This document shows, one piece after another, positions 17,320-27,400 of a stretch of 64,000 bases of DNA. The stretch lies in NCBI GenBank assembly GCA_964646605.1, contig CAZYEX010000134.1, forward strand, positions 60,888 to 124,887, in the 5' to 3' direction. The notes under the pieces were generated by a model. It searched no databases. It saw nothing but the letters and a program-made list of their open reading frames with translations, and was not told the DNA's origin. The stretch comes from SBAX01 sp964646605 (lineage in GTDB: Bacteria; Planctomycetota; Phycisphaerae; UBA1845). Numbering within the stretch: position 1 is the first letter of the stretch; each line of letters begins with the position of its first letter. The position numbers and the translations under genes were made by a program.

Positions 17320-18603
17320 ATGCCGAGAGAGTTCATTTTGCCGGACCTTGGAGAGGGGATCAGCGAGGCTCAGATCGTGCGCGTGCTGGTGAAGGCCGGC
17401 GATCGCGTGGAGCTGGATCAATACCTGATGGAGGTGGAGACGGACAAGGCGGCGGTGGAGATTCCGTCGCCCTTCGCGGGGATCGCCAAGAACGTTCATG
17501 TGAAGGAAGGACAGACGGTGAACGTGGGGGCGGTGATCGTGACGTTCGATGACGGGGTGAGTGGCACTGGGGCCAAAGCGCCGCCGGCCGCGGCTGAGAA
17601 GGCGGCGCCACCCGTGACGGCGGCGGTGTCGGCGACGGCCAAGAGCGTACTGGCGGAGGCAACGGCACCGCGTGGGGCGACGATCGCCGCTGCGGCCCCG
17701 GCGGTCCGCAAGCTGGCCCGGGAACGCGGCGTGGACATCGATATCCTGCCGGGCAGCGGTCCGGGCGGGCGGGTGACGAAAGAGGACGTGGAGCGCGCCG
17801 TCGCGGGGGCGAAAACGCCCGTCGCGGGCTCCGTTCCACCGGCTGCTCGTACTGCGGGCGGCGCACCGCCTGCGGTGCTGCCGGGCATCTCCGACGTCGA
17901 CAAGTGGGGCAAGGTCCGTAAGGAAGCCATCAACCAGATTCGCAAGACGATCGCCGCGCAGATGACACGGTCGGCGTTCACGGCGGTCCACGTGACGCAC
18001 TGCGACGAGGCGGACATCACGGAACTGGACCGCCTGCGGCGCGAGCTGAACGACGTCACGGGCAACGATCCGAAGCTGACGGTGATGGCCTTCATGATCC
18101 GGGCGACGTGCATCGCGCTTGGCAAGTACCCGATCTTTAATTCCAGTTTCGACCTGGAGGGCGGGTTCATCGTCTATAAGGAGTACATCAACCTGGGCGT
18201 GGCGGTGGACACGGAGCGGGGACTGATCGTACCCGTGATCCGCAACGCGGATCAGCTTTCCATGCGTGGGATCGCGGCGGCGCTGCGGGGCATCGCGGAG
18301 CGCGTGCGGACCAATCAGTTCGCGGTCGAGGACCTTCGCGGCGGCACGTTCACGATCACCAACGTCGGAGCATTGGGCGGGACGTTCAGCACGCCGATCA
18401 TCAACTATCCGGAGGTGGCGATTCTGGGTCTGGGCCGCTCGCGGAAGACGCCGGTGCTGCGGAACGGGCAGCTTGCGGAGGCCTTGATGTTGCCGCTCAA
18501 CGTGTCCTTCGACCATCGGGCGACCGACGGGGCCAACGCCGCGCGCTTCACCCGCGAGATGATCAGCTATCTGGAGACTCCGGCGAAGTTCCTCCTTGAC
18601 TGA
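17320..18603 (+). CDS. 2-oxoacid dehydrogenase E2 (dihydrolipoamide acyltransferase)
   Basis: The E2 core transfers an acyl group from lipoyl-lysine to CoA. There is one lipoyl domain (residues 1-78) with the lipoylated Lys at K43 in EVETDKAAVEIPSP, an Ala/Pro linker, a peripheral-subunit-binding domain (about 126-165, AVRKLARERGVDIDILPGSG) and the catalytic domain. H399 and D403 lie in the active-site motif FDHRATDGANAARF. At 427 residues it is a normal one-lipoyl E2. The start at 17320 has a GGAGCAGG ribosome-binding site. No E1 or E3 genes adjoin it, so whether it serves pyruvate, branched-chain or 2-oxoglutarate dehydrogenase cannot be told. Confidence 0.92.
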   Translation: MPREFILPDLGEGISEAQIVRVLVKAGDRVELDQYLMEVETDKAAVEIPSPFAGIAKNVHVKEGQTVNVGAVIVTFDDGVSGTGAKAPPAAAEKAAPPVTAAVSATAKSVLAEATAPRGATIAAAAPAVRKLARERGVDIDILPGSGPGGRVTKEDVERAVAGAKTPVAGSVPPAARTAGGAPPAVLPGISDVDKWGKVRKEAINQIRKTIAAQMTRSAFTAVHVTHCDEADITELDRLRRELNDVTGNDPKLTVMAFMIRATCIALGKYPIFNSSFDLEGGFIVYKEYINLGVAVDTERGLIVPVIRNADQLSMRGIAAALRGIAERVRTNQFAVEDLRGGTFTITNVGALGGTFSTPIINYPEVAILGLGRSRKTPVLRNGQLAEALMLPLNVSFDHRATDGANAARFTREMISYLETPAKFLLD

Positions 18604-18650
18604 TTGCCAATTGTCAATTTCCAATTGCCGATTGGGATTTGCGACTCACT
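18601..18650. repeat. Low-complexity TTGCCAATTG-type intergenic repeat
   Basis: The spacer after the E2 stop contains four imperfect copies of a 'CAATTG(C/T)C' unit (ATTGCCAATTGTCAATTTCCAATTGCCGATTGGG). On the minus strand it reads like the IGNWKLTIGN type of low-complexity sequence. A second, longer example lies at 34938-35027 after uvrC. The two appear to belong to one family of short intergenic repeats. Confidence 0.5.
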
Positions 18651-18668
18651 CGGGCCCCAGGAGAAGGG

Positions 18669-19019
18669 ATGAACGACTCCTCCGCGACCGTAGACCAACT
18701 TAAGAAGCTCATTGTCGATTTCGTTTCCGAGCGGGATTGGGAGCCCTTTCACGATCCGAAGAACCTGTCCGCCTCCATCGCCATCGAGGCGGCGGAGTTG
18801 ATGGAACACTTCCAGTGGTTGCGGAGCGAGGAGTTGGGCGCGGTGGAAAAAGATGCCAAGGCGCTGGGTGAGATCCGCGAGGAAGTCGCCGACATCGCCG
18901 CGTATCTGCTGTCGTTTTGCACGCGGATGGGCATCGATCTGTCCTCGGCGCTGGCCGACAAGATGCGAAAAAACGCCTTGAAATACCCCGCGGAGCGCTA
19001 TCGCGGTCGATTCCGTTGA
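18669..19019 (+). CDS. MazG-like nucleotide pyrophosphohydrolase
   Basis: A 116-residue all-alpha NTP pyrophosphohydrolase of the MazG/dCTPase group, likely to hydrolyse non-canonical or excess (d)NTPs to the monophosphate. The magnesium-binding pattern is complete: SIAIEAAELMEHFQW gives the ExxE of the first helix and REEVADIAAYLL the ExxD of the second. WEPFHDPKNLSASIAIE and KMRKNALKYPAERYRG are typical of the short dCTP-pyrophosphatase-like branch. The start at 18669 follows GGAGAAGGG. It stands 65 bp after the E2 gene. Confidence 0.9.
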   Translation: MNDSSATVDQLKKLIVDFVSERDWEPFHDPKNLSASIAIEAAELMEHFQWLRSEELGAVEKDAKALGEIREEVADIAAYLLSFCTRMGIDLSSALADKMRKNALKYPAERYRGRFR

Positions 19020-19168
19020 ACGGGCTGTCCCCGAGCGCCCCCGCCGGTCAGGGTGCCCACCCGAAGCGAGGGCGAACCGTGGCGGGTTGGTGACCGCTTG
19101 ACTCGCCGGACGGGGTGTGTTACGATACGCGCGATTGTCGTTTCCCGCCCGCTTTTAGGAGTGCGCGC

Positions 19169-20518
19169 ATGGCACCAAGCTCGCAAGCCCGGGTCTCGCA
19201 TAAGTCGCAATCGTATACCCGCGCCGCAGGCGCCCTCACGTTGCTCGTTGCGTTCACAGCATGGCAGCGCGGGTCCACGGTCCGCGCCCAATGCACCCTG
19301 TCCAAGCTGACCGCCAGCGACGCCGCGGCGCAGGACTCCTTTGGGTTAGGTGTCGCCATCGACGGCGACACGATCTTCGTCGGTGCTCCCGGGGATGCGG
19401 GCGGGTTCACCGACGGCGCCGGGTCCGGATACGTTTTTCGCCGCTTCGGATCGCAGTGGACGCAAACGCAGAAGCTCGTCCCGCCCTCCGCATCCGCGGG
19501 TGATTTTTTTGGCGAGCGGGTAGCCATCAGCGGCGGGACGCTTCTCCTCGCTTCGCGCCAGGACGCGGTCTTCCCCAGCATCTACGACGGGTCGGTGTGG
19601 GTCTACTTCTTCAACGGGGTCGAGTGGGTAGAGCGGCAACAGCTCACCGAGTCACCCTCGGTTGCACGAGGTCACTTCGGCGTCTCGGCGGCGATCCACG
19701 GAAGCGTCATCGCCGTGGGGGCCGTGCGGGAGATGTTCGCCGAGGCGAATGAAGCCGGTGCCGTCTTCGTCTTTCGACCCCAGGGCGGCGTATGGACCCA
19801 GGAGCAGAAGCTGGTCGGTTCCAGTCCGCTTGCGGGCGATGGGTTCGGGTACAGCGTTTCCGTTGACGTGAACCAGATCGCCGTGGGCGCGCCTGCGAAC
19901 ACGCCGCACGGCGCGGCTTACGTCTTTCGATGGAATGGGGCATCCTGGGTACAGGAACAGAAGCTCGTTCCCTCGGGCCCCGACCCTGCCGAGGTCTTTG
20001 GACGTTCCGTCGCCATCCTCGGAGACACGCTTTTGGTCGGGGCTGATGACAATGGGACACCCTCGTTCGGACCTGGCGCGGCGTACGTTTTCGAGCGGGT
20101 CAACGGAGTTTGGATCCAAGTGCAGATTCTGACCGGTTCGACCGCCCAACCCGGGCACGCGTTCGGGGAGTCCGTCGCCTTAACGACAGGCCGCTCCCTC
20201 ATCGGATCGCCCGGGACGGACGAAAAGGGGGCCGCGTTCCTATTTGAGTTGGACGAAGGCGGATGGTCCGAGGTGGAGCAACTTAGCGATCCGCTCGGCG
20301 TGATAGGGGACGGGTTGGGTCGTGCGGTGGGCCTCAGCGAGGAGTTTGCCGTGATCGGTGCGCCTGGCGATAACCGCGCGCATGTGTGCGAGTTCCCGGT
20401 ACCGCCTAGCGAAATCCCAGCGATCTCTCCCATTGCTCTAGGAATCATGGGTATCACCCTCCTCGTAGCAGGAGGCGTGGTATTACGCCGCCGAGCGCGA
20501 AACGCAGAGCCTTCGTAG
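19169..20518 (+). CDS. Secreted FG-GAP repeat protein with IPTL-CTERM-like tail
   Basis: A 449-residue surface protein. A Sec-type signal covers about residues 1-42 (AAGALTLLVAFTAWQ). Seven FG-GAP-type blades follow, each with a version of 'D(S/A)FGxxVAIxGDTxxVGAPxDxxxxGAxYVF(R/E)', consistent with an integrin-alpha-like beta-propeller. The C-terminus, IPAISPIALGIMGITLLVAG followed by GVVLRRRAR, has the order expected of IPTL-CTERM sorting segments: short motif, single membrane helix, basic cluster. Such proteins are thought to be surface-sorted; the processing enzyme is not known. The start at 19169 follows TAGGAG. Confidence 0.85.
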   Translation: MAPSSQARVSHKSQSYTRAAGALTLLVAFTAWQRGSTVRAQCTLSKLTASDAAAQDSFGLGVAIDGDTIFVGAPGDAGGFTDGAGSGYVFRRFGSQWTQTQKLVPPSASAGDFFGERVAISGGTLLLASRQDAVFPSIYDGSVWVYFFNGVEWVERQQLTESPSVARGHFGVSAAIHGSVIAVGAVREMFAEANEAGAVFVFRPQGGVWTQEQKLVGSSPLAGDGFGYSVSVDVNQIAVGAPANTPHGAAYVFRWNGASWVQEQKLVPSGPDPAEVFGRSVAILGDTLLVGADDNGTPSFGPGAAYVFERVNGVWIQVQILTGSTAQPGHAFGESVALTTGRSLIGSPGTDEKGAAFLFELDEGGWSEVEQLSDPLGVIGDGLGRAVGLSEEFAVIGAPGDNRAHVCEFPVPPSEIPAISPIALGIMGITLLVAGGVVLRRRARNAEPS

Positions 20519-20560
20519 GTACGGACAAGATGCGGTGGGCGGTTGGAAAGGCGGGGGAAG

Positions 20561-22807
20561 ATGTGTAGGATCGGAATAAGGATTACTTGTCTCGCGTTCG
20601 CCCTGGCGTGCCCGTTGACGAGTTCCCTCGGACAGGACCTCATTGCACGCTCACTGCCTTCAAAGCCGGCGACCGTGGCGAAACCATCGTTTGACGCGCG
20701 CCTTACAGTCAAGTTCCGTGACCACCTGCAAGTGCGGGCGGTCAACGGCGACGCGGCGTCGCTGGTGGCCGCCGACCTGAGGCCGGTTTGGGACGTGGTG
20801 GATCGCTTCGGACTTACCGTCGAACCGCTCCTGAAACTCCCTCAGGAAACGTTGTCTTCGATCGAAACGAGGGCCGCCGAGAAAAGCGGCAACGCTCAGC
20901 CCGATCTGGCCGGTTTCGTGGAAGTGATCGGCGCGGAATCGGTGCTTGAGGAGGCAGCCAACGCGCTTCTCGCTCTGACGGAGACCGAATGGGTGGAGTT
21001 CAGCGCCCTGTATCCCGTCCCCACGTGCAGCGACGCTTCGCCGACCACGCCGGACTATTTCAAGCCGCGCAGCGGAGTGAGCTATCATGATTTCAACCCC
21101 GGAGTCAACGCACGCTGTGCGTGGAAGTACGGGGGACGTGGGGCGGGAATCGACATCGGCGTGGTTGACGAAAAGTTCATCACCGACCACGAGGACCTAT
21201 GCAACGTCCAAGTCCCGGTCACCCTGCCGCCCAATTGCGTCAACCTGCCGGAACACGGGACCGCGGCGCTCGGCGAAGTGGTCGCCGTGGACAACGTCAA
21301 CGACTATGGATGGACGGGGCTCGCCCCGGAGAGTCCGGCGTGGTTCTTCACCAGCCTGACAACGAACCCGCCGGTTGAACAGTATTGCAACGGCAACACA
21401 GCAGCAGCCATCACCAATGCCATTGCGAACCTCGGCGCCGGCGATGTGATGTACATTGAGCTCGGAACCACGGCTTCCGGGCTGAGCGGTTCGGTCCCGG
21501 CGGAACTGGACTACTCAGCGTTCGCCGCAACCAGCACGGCAACCGACGCCGGGATCGTTGTGGTCGAACCGGCGGCGAACGGCACTCCCGGGAACGACCT
21601 CGATGATACTCAGGTCGACGCGTTCAACGAATGGCGGAGTTGGTACGACCAGGTGCGCGTGTGGCTGCGGGTCGAGGTCGGGTCAAGCGTAGGCGACGAG
21701 TCGATCGCGGAGTTCGATAACTATCGAACCCAGATCCAGGTGGGAAGCAATTGGGTTGCTTTCTACGATCCCTTTACGGGCGCGGACGGCTCTCCCCCCG
21801 ACCTCGACGTGTGGACTCCGTCCAACAGCTCCACCGACGGCGGCAGCGCGAGTATACAGTCCAACCGCCTTCGCATGCGCTCCCATCGTTCCGGCGCAGG
21901 GGCGCCGTCGGCGGTACGCTGGTTGCAAGATACCACGCAGTTCACAGTGAGCCCTACCGAAGGTAAGAAGTTCGCGATCGACTTCGTAACACACAGCGGG
22001 AACGCGGGGAGGCAAATGTCCTTCCAGATCGCCCCGAGTTCGTACGACGACTCCGAGGTCGTGCTCAACGGCGACCCCAACTCGCTGGCCGTGACGGCGT
22101 CCGACGACGCCGCCCTCGCCGGCATTTGGCTTGGCGGGGTTCGCTTGAGTAGCGAGAGTCCGCTGGGGAAGAACGTGCGCATCGAGGTCTCGGCGCGGGT
22201 CAAAGTCTTCTACGACAACGTGCTCAAGCTGGATACCGTCATGGACTGGGTGGACAGCGGGGCCATTCTGGTCGGTGCGGGTACGTCGGATACACTGCAC
22301 GACCGCTTGAGCCTCAGCAATTACGGGTCGCGGGTGAACGTCCAAGGATGGGGCGAGGACGTTTTCACCCTGGGGTGCCTCAATGCCTGTCCCGGGTGCT
22401 GCCATTCCCACGGAGCATGGTACACCGGGGTCTTCTCGGGAACAAGCTCCGCGACGCCGATGGTGGCCGGCGCCGCGGCCGTCCTGCAATCTCTTCGCGT
22501 AAACCACGATCCGCCGTTGCCGCCGCTCTCCCCGCGCGATATGCGGCAACTGCTCGTGAGCACCGGGATCGCCCAAGGATCCGCGACTTCCGGTCAACAC
22601 ATCGGTCCGATTCCCGACGTGGGGCGAGCGCTACTACAACTGGGGATCGGGGCGACGGACACGGATGCTGATGGGCTTCCCGACCTCTGCGAAGTTGGGG
22701 CCTGCTGCCACCCTTTCCAATGCAGTGAGGTAACGCAGTCCGCCTGCAACGGCGACTGGTACGGCCCGGCCACGACCTGTGTGACAACGGAGTGCAACAT
22801 AGACTAA
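20561..22807 (+). CDS. Secreted subtilisin-like (S8) serine protease
   Basis: 748 residues, starting at 20561 after GGGGGAAG, with a signal peptide (ITCLAFALACPLTSSLGQ). The catalytic triad can be placed: Asp in GIDIGVVDEKF, His in LPEHGTAALGEVV and Ser in FSGTSSATPMVAGAAA; AANGTPGND supplies the oxyanion Asn region. A long insert with Asp/Gly-rich segments lies between His and Ser. After the protease domain comes DTDADGLPDLCE, a calcium-binding thrombospondin-3-like motif, and a Cys-rich tail (GACCHPFQCSEVTQSACNGDW...). That tail resembles the Cys tails of planctomycete extracellular proteins. Its stop is five bases from the convergent gene. Confidence 0.85.
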   Translation: MCRIGIRITCLAFALACPLTSSLGQDLIARSLPSKPATVAKPSFDARLTVKFRDHLQVRAVNGDAASLVAADLRPVWDVVDRFGLTVEPLLKLPQETLSSIETRAAEKSGNAQPDLAGFVEVIGAESVLEEAANALLALTETEWVEFSALYPVPTCSDASPTTPDYFKPRSGVSYHDFNPGVNARCAWKYGGRGAGIDIGVVDEKFITDHEDLCNVQVPVTLPPNCVNLPEHGTAALGEVVAVDNVNDYGWTGLAPESPAWFFTSLTTNPPVEQYCNGNTAAAITNAIANLGAGDVMYIELGTTASGLSGSVPAELDYSAFAATSTATDAGIVVVEPAANGTPGNDLDDTQVDAFNEWRSWYDQVRVWLRVEVGSSVGDESIAEFDNYRTQIQVGSNWVAFYDPFTGADGSPPDLDVWTPSNSSTDGGSASIQSNRLRMRSHRSGAGAPSAVRWLQDTTQFTVSPTEGKKFAIDFVTHSGNAGRQMSFQIAPSSYDDSEVVLNGDPNSLAVTASDDAALAGIWLGGVRLSSESPLGKNVRIEVSARVKVFYDNVLKLDTVMDWVDSGAILVGAGTSDTLHDRLSLSNYGSRVNVQGWGEDVFTLGCLNACPGCCHSHGAWYTGVFSGTSSATPMVAGAAAVLQSLRVNHDPPLPPLSPRDMRQLLVSTGIAQGSATSGQHIGPIPDVGRALLQLGIGATDTDADGLPDLCEVGACCHPFQCSEVTQSACNGDWYGPATTCVTTECNID

Positions 22808-22811
22808 GCTT

Positions 22812-23450
22812 TTATTGCGGGAGGACCGCGTCGCGGCGGTCGTCGGCTTCGCGGCGAAGGCGGGCGATCAAGAGATGCCAAAGCTCGGTCACTTCGGCGA
22901 ACTCGTATTGCAGCAGGTCGGCGAGCAGGACGTGATCCTGGGTGTGCAATGCGGCCTTGATCTGGGTGAGGACGTCCTTGGGGCGCAAGAGGGCCGTGGA
23001 TAGCGGTTCATCGCGGATTTTCGTCCGCTCCGGATCGAGGTCGAGGAGGAGGAGGGACTTGCTCACCGCGTCGTGAACCTGCTGCCAAACGCGCAGGCAC
23101 TCCCCCAGCTTTCGGATCGCGTCGGGCGTCTTACCTTCCACCAACATGGCCGCGACGGCTTGGGTGACGGCCTCGGTGTCGTCGAGCGAGCCTTGGGCTT
23201 GCTCCATCGTTTCGGTGACTAAGTCCTCCTTGGTGCTGGTGAAGAGTTCCAGTCGGTCAAAGGCGGCGAGGGGTTTTCGCAGGGCGGCGGCCATGGCCTC
23301 GCCGATCATCTCCGTTCCGTCGCAACGGAAGCTCACGAAAATCCGTTGCGGAGTGCAGACCTGCGTTTGCAAGGTCCGAATCGCCTCCTCCAAGGTGCCT
23401 CCACGCAGAGCACTCGAGTCGAGCGGTTTGTCATCGACATACACATCCAT
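22812..23450 (-). CDS. Hypothetical helical protein
   Basis: A 212-residue cytoplasmic protein with no recognised domain. The first 60 residues (MDVYVDDKPLDSSALRGGTLEEAIRTL... RIFVSFRCDGTEMIGE) look like a small alpha/beta module; the rest is almost entirely helical (ETMEQAQGSLDDTEAVTQAVAAMLVEGKTPDAIRKLGECLRVWQQVHDAVSKSLLLLDLD). It lies 15 bp downstream of the PIG-L deacetylase gene on the same strand, so they are probably co-transcribed. Chaperone-like or regulatory functions are conceivable, but nothing in the sequence decides. Confidence 0.65.
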   Translation of the reverse strand: MDVYVDDKPLDSSALRGGTLEEAIRTLQTQVCTPQRIFVSFRCDGTEMIGEAMAAALRKPLAAFDRLELFTSTKEDLVTETMEQAQGSLDDTEAVTQAVAAMLVEGKTPDAIRKLGECLRVWQQVHDAVSKSLLLLDLDPERTKIRDEPLSTALLRPKDVLTQIKAALHTQDHVLLADLLQYEFAEVTELWHLLIARLRREADDRRDAVLPQ

Positions 23451-23465
23451 GATTGGGCTCCGATC

Positions 23466-24257
23466 CTACGAGGGTTTGGGGGCGCCTGCGGTTGGGAAGG
23501 GCGGGGGAATCTTCCACTCTCCGAGCATCCCCACCATGTCGGTCACGCCCAGGGGACGAGGCATGGCGTACAACTCGCCGTAGCGAACGCCCACGGCGCT
23601 GCCGTCCACACCCGCGCCGCTACGGAGGTAATGTTCCAGCCAGTCCGCACGCTCCCCGTCGAACTGCGAGCGATAGCAGCGCACCGCGGCGATCTTTTGT
23701 TCCAACGTGTCGGTGATGTCCACAACGAACTGGGTGTGGAAGTGGGTGATCTCCGCAGCCACGCGGATGGGACGATACACGAGATGGTCGACGCGGAAGG
23801 GTTCGGTGCCCTCGAAGCGGTCGTTCCACTTGGTGAACTGGGAATAGAACCGTGCGGCCTCGGTGATGAGCTGGGCCTGGTAGTGATCGGGCGAGGCCCC
23901 GGGAGTCCTGCCGGCCATGCCCACCAGCACCTTGGGGCGGTATTTGCGAAGGACCGTCGCCAGGGCGTAGCGTGCCTCCGGACCATCCATCAGCACGCGG
24001 TTGGGCAGGCCCAACATCTCGCACACCTGAACGCCGAGGATCGCGGCGGCCTCTCGCATCTCCTTCATGCGCGTCTCCGGCGTCCCACGAGGCGTAGGTT
24101 CGCCGTTGGTCAAATGCACCAATCCGACTCGATAGCCGAGCTTGACGAGCTTGGCTGCGGTCCCACCCGACCCAATTTCGATGTCGTCGGGGTGCGGAGC
24201 GGTAAAGATGATGTCCAGCGTGTCGGGTTCCAAGGGTACCACTACTCCTGTGCTCAC
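23466..24257 (-). CDS. PIG-L/LmbE-family N-acetylglucosamine deacetylase-like protein
   Basis: A 263-residue zinc deacetylase of the PIG-L (LmbE) superfamily; the closest architecture is BshB1-like. The zinc and catalytic block is FTAPHPDDIEIGSGG (His-Pro-Asp-Asp). The third ligand is the His in GASPDHYQAQLITEAARFYS, and the C-terminal catalytic His is probably in ITHFHTQFVVDIT. Substrates of relatives are GlcNAc-malate (bacillithiol), GlcNAc-PI and antibiotic sugars; the context does not choose among them. It is followed at once by the helical protein gene, and sits downstream of the giant surface-protein gene after a 152-bp gap with no clear terminator. Confidence 0.88.
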   Translation of the reverse strand: MSTGVVVPLEPDTLDIIFTAPHPDDIEIGSGGTAAKLVKLGYRVGLVHLTNGEPTPRGTPETRMKEMREAAAILGVQVCEMLGLPNRVLMDGPEARYALATVLRKYRPKVLVGMAGRTPGASPDHYQAQLITEAARFYSQFTKWNDRFEGTEPFRVDHLVYRPIRVAAEITHFHTQFVVDITDTLEQKIAAVRCYRSQFDGERADWLEHYLRSGAGVDGSAVGVRYGELYAMPRPLGVTDMVGMLGEWKIPPPFPTAGAPKPS

Positions 24258-24409
24258 CGGCCAGGGCGATGCACAGACGAACTATAGGCACGGGCGGGGC
24301 ACATGACAAACCGTGGGGGCGACGCTCAGCGAAATCCCTGACCACCGAGGGACCAACTACCGCCGACGGCGCGCAGCCGCCGACCCCGCGCTGGCGCTTG
24401 GGGTTCGGA

Positions 24410-27400
24410 CTATGGCGTGCATCGTCCGCAACGATCGCGACAGAACCCCGCTCCGCACAAACCCCCCAGGCAATGGGTGTTGTTGATGCAGGGCATCCCG
24501 TCGTAGGTTCCGCCGCTGCACGTTTTCACGCACGTCCCGCCGCCGCAGGGTGTGGGGTTGGAGCACGCCGTCGCGTTGCAAGTCACCGTCGAGGGACAAA
24601 CGCACGGGCCGCTGAACGGATAGGCAAAGCCCTTGAAGGCATCGACACACTGCACGACGTCCAAGGCACTGACGTCGACATTCATCTCCACCAGGTTGGG
24701 TTGCAGTTGGGCGAGGTACGTGGGCAACGCCCCGGGAAGTCCCTTGAACTTGTCCACCGATGCGGTCACGTCCAGTGCGTCCGGCTGCGTGGTCGTGCTC
24801 GGCGGGTTGAACGGCGCAATCACGTCACCCCAACGGCGAGTCCGAATCTCCGGCGCCGCCGCCGCGGACGGACAGCCGTCCTCGATGCCCATACACGAGA
24901 TTGGAAGGACGTCGATGTAATAGATGGAGCTGGGAATGACTTCGGCCGCAGTGGCGCGAATCACGCCCTCGGGCGTCCAGTCATGGTAATACGGCGTACA
25001 TTGCAGCCGACTGCCCGGCCAGCTTCCGCGGGTCGGCGAATCCTGGTACTCCAACGCCGTCACCGGCGGACCCAGCCAGCGCACACAGCCGCCGGGATCG
25101 GTGCATGTACCCCACTCGAACGGGGAGAAGTTCGGAAAAGGCCCGGTCGGCGGTGGGCGCGGGATGGGGTTGCACAGGTCGATCATGCGGATGCGAATCG
25201 CGATTCGCGGATCCGCCGCCCCCGGAAACCACCCCCCCGGCCAGAAGTTCAAATGCCGATTCGAGGCCCGGTCGCACGGCGCCGGTTGACACGTACTCGG
25301 CCCGGCTTCGAACACGCCCATATCAAGACCGGAGCCCGATACGCGCGCCGCGTTGTCAAGGTCCAGGGGATTCGGCTCGGTCGAATCGCCGTCGCCGTCC
25401 AAATCGGTGACATCCGCCGGCAGCAGGCTTGAATCCCCAGTGTTCAGCGCCGGGGACGTCTGCGCCAGGCGCAAGTCCTCGTCGCCCGTGCCCGGCACTC
25501 CGTCGCCCCCAAGCGGGTCCATGAAAAGAGGGTCGGAGGCCAGGTTGCTGACACCTGCCCAGCCGCCCTCCACCGTGCTGTACGACACGGAAGGAGACGA
25601 CGAGCCCGTCGATATCGGTCCGCCGGAACCCTGTTGATTGTCCCACACGATCGAGTTCGCAAGCTGCAGGGTGCTCGAATCAACATACAATGCACCGCCC
25701 ACCCCCGGCGACACGTTCCCGGCAAGGGTGGAATTGAGGATCGAAACCGTCGACCCATTGTCAATGAGAACGCCCCCCCCTGAATTCCCCGAGATATTGC
25801 CTGCGAAAAGCGTGTTGAAAATCAGCGCGTTTACGTTTTGCGCGATGCGCAGTCCTCCTCCGCTTCCGCCGGGGCTGGTGATACGATTACCGAGAAACCG
25901 GCTATTGACGATAGTCACGTCGGTGTCCAGCGACACGTAGGCACCGCCGCCAAACCAAAGCGCCGAGTTATTCACGAAATCAGTACGCACGAGGGAGAGC
26001 GTCGTTCCCTCGTGCGCGTGGAGTCCGCCGGCATCGCCACCGGAGGAGTTGTCCCGAAAAAGGCAGTCGCTGAGGAATGCGATGCTGGACAGCTCCGGAT
26101 CGCTCCGCGTGCCGCTCAACGCCATGCCGCCCCCCCAGTGCTCGGCCTGGTTTTGCTCAAAGAGCACACGACGGAGGATCGGACGGCTGAAATAAAAACC
26201 TCTAAGGCCGCCACCGAACTGGGCGGTGTTACCCCGGAACGTGCAATCCTCGAAGATCTGATCGCAGAACTCGGATTGGCAGCCACCGATGGGGTGCTGA
26301 AGGGTTACTCCCCCTCCGGAATACGCGGAATTGTTCTCGAATAGCGTATTCGTAACCAGCGGCGAACCGGCGTAAACGAACAGTCCACCGCCCGCACCCG
26401 TCGCACCGGTCGCGCGGTTGTTGCGGAAGACGCCGTCGGAAATCGTGATGCGTGAATTGGGTCCCATGTGCCAGAATCCGCCTGCTGACTCGGCGGAATT
26501 GCCGTCCCAGACACAGCGTTCGAAGATGGGGTGGGACAACAGCTCTCCGTGCGTGCCTCCGCCACGATCGACGGCTTGGTTGGCGACGAACAGGCAATCA
26601 CGAAAAACCGGTTCGTTCAACGTGTAGAGGACGGCCCCCCCCTGATCCGCGGCCCGATTATCGGAAAAAACGCAGTTCTCGAAGAGGGGGGCGCTGTCTT
26701 GGCCGGCCCATACGCCGCCGCCGGCGATCGTCACGGAGTTGCCGGTGAACTGTGCATTCATGAACGTCGGCGCGCTGCCGCGGGCAGTCATGCCGCCGCC
26801 TATCACGGCGCGGTTGTTGGAGAAGGTGCAGCCCTCAAACACCGGGCGAGCCGGTCCGAAACAAGTCGGATCGGTGTCCGCGCCGATCCACGCCCCCCCG
26901 CCTTCCGTGGCGCTCTCGTTGTCCGTGAAGAGCGTGTTGACGATCCGCGGCGCGCCGCTGTGGACCTGCAGCCCGCCTCCCTCTTCTCCCGAGTAGTTTC
27001 CACGAATGATGCAGTTCTCGATCTGTGTGCTCCATGCGTGATCGTTCACCGCCCCGTGATGCGCGGCGCGGTTCTCCTCGATGAGGCAGTTGCGCAGGGT
27101 CGGTCCGCCGGGAATGCACTTGGCCGTTCCGTTACGAATGTGGATGCCGCCCCCTTGGTTGGTGGTCAGCGACGCCGGGCCGGTGCCATCCGCATGGCCC
27201 CCGCGGACGGTGAACCCCTCGAGCACGGCGCCGACGCCGGCGGGATCGGAATAGGTCACGACGTGAAAACTGTTGTCCGCGTAGTTCCCGAAACTCGGTA
27301 GGTCATTGCCCGAAAGGTCTCCATCGAGAACCGTTTCATAGGCGACGAAATCCCGGGCGTCGGGAGCGGCCGCGCCGCACCCCGCGAAACCGCCCAGCAG

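Noticed and set aside
18567..18809. Minus-strand 80-codon frame spanning the AT-rich spacer
   Set aside because: It consists of the low-complexity repeat (IGNWKLTIGN) plus antisense of the MazG-like gene.
19178..19193. Sigma-54-like TGGCACC-AAGC-TCGCA near 19170
   Set aside because: It overlaps the start codon of the FG-GAP gene and lies far from the island; treated as a chance match in coding sequence.
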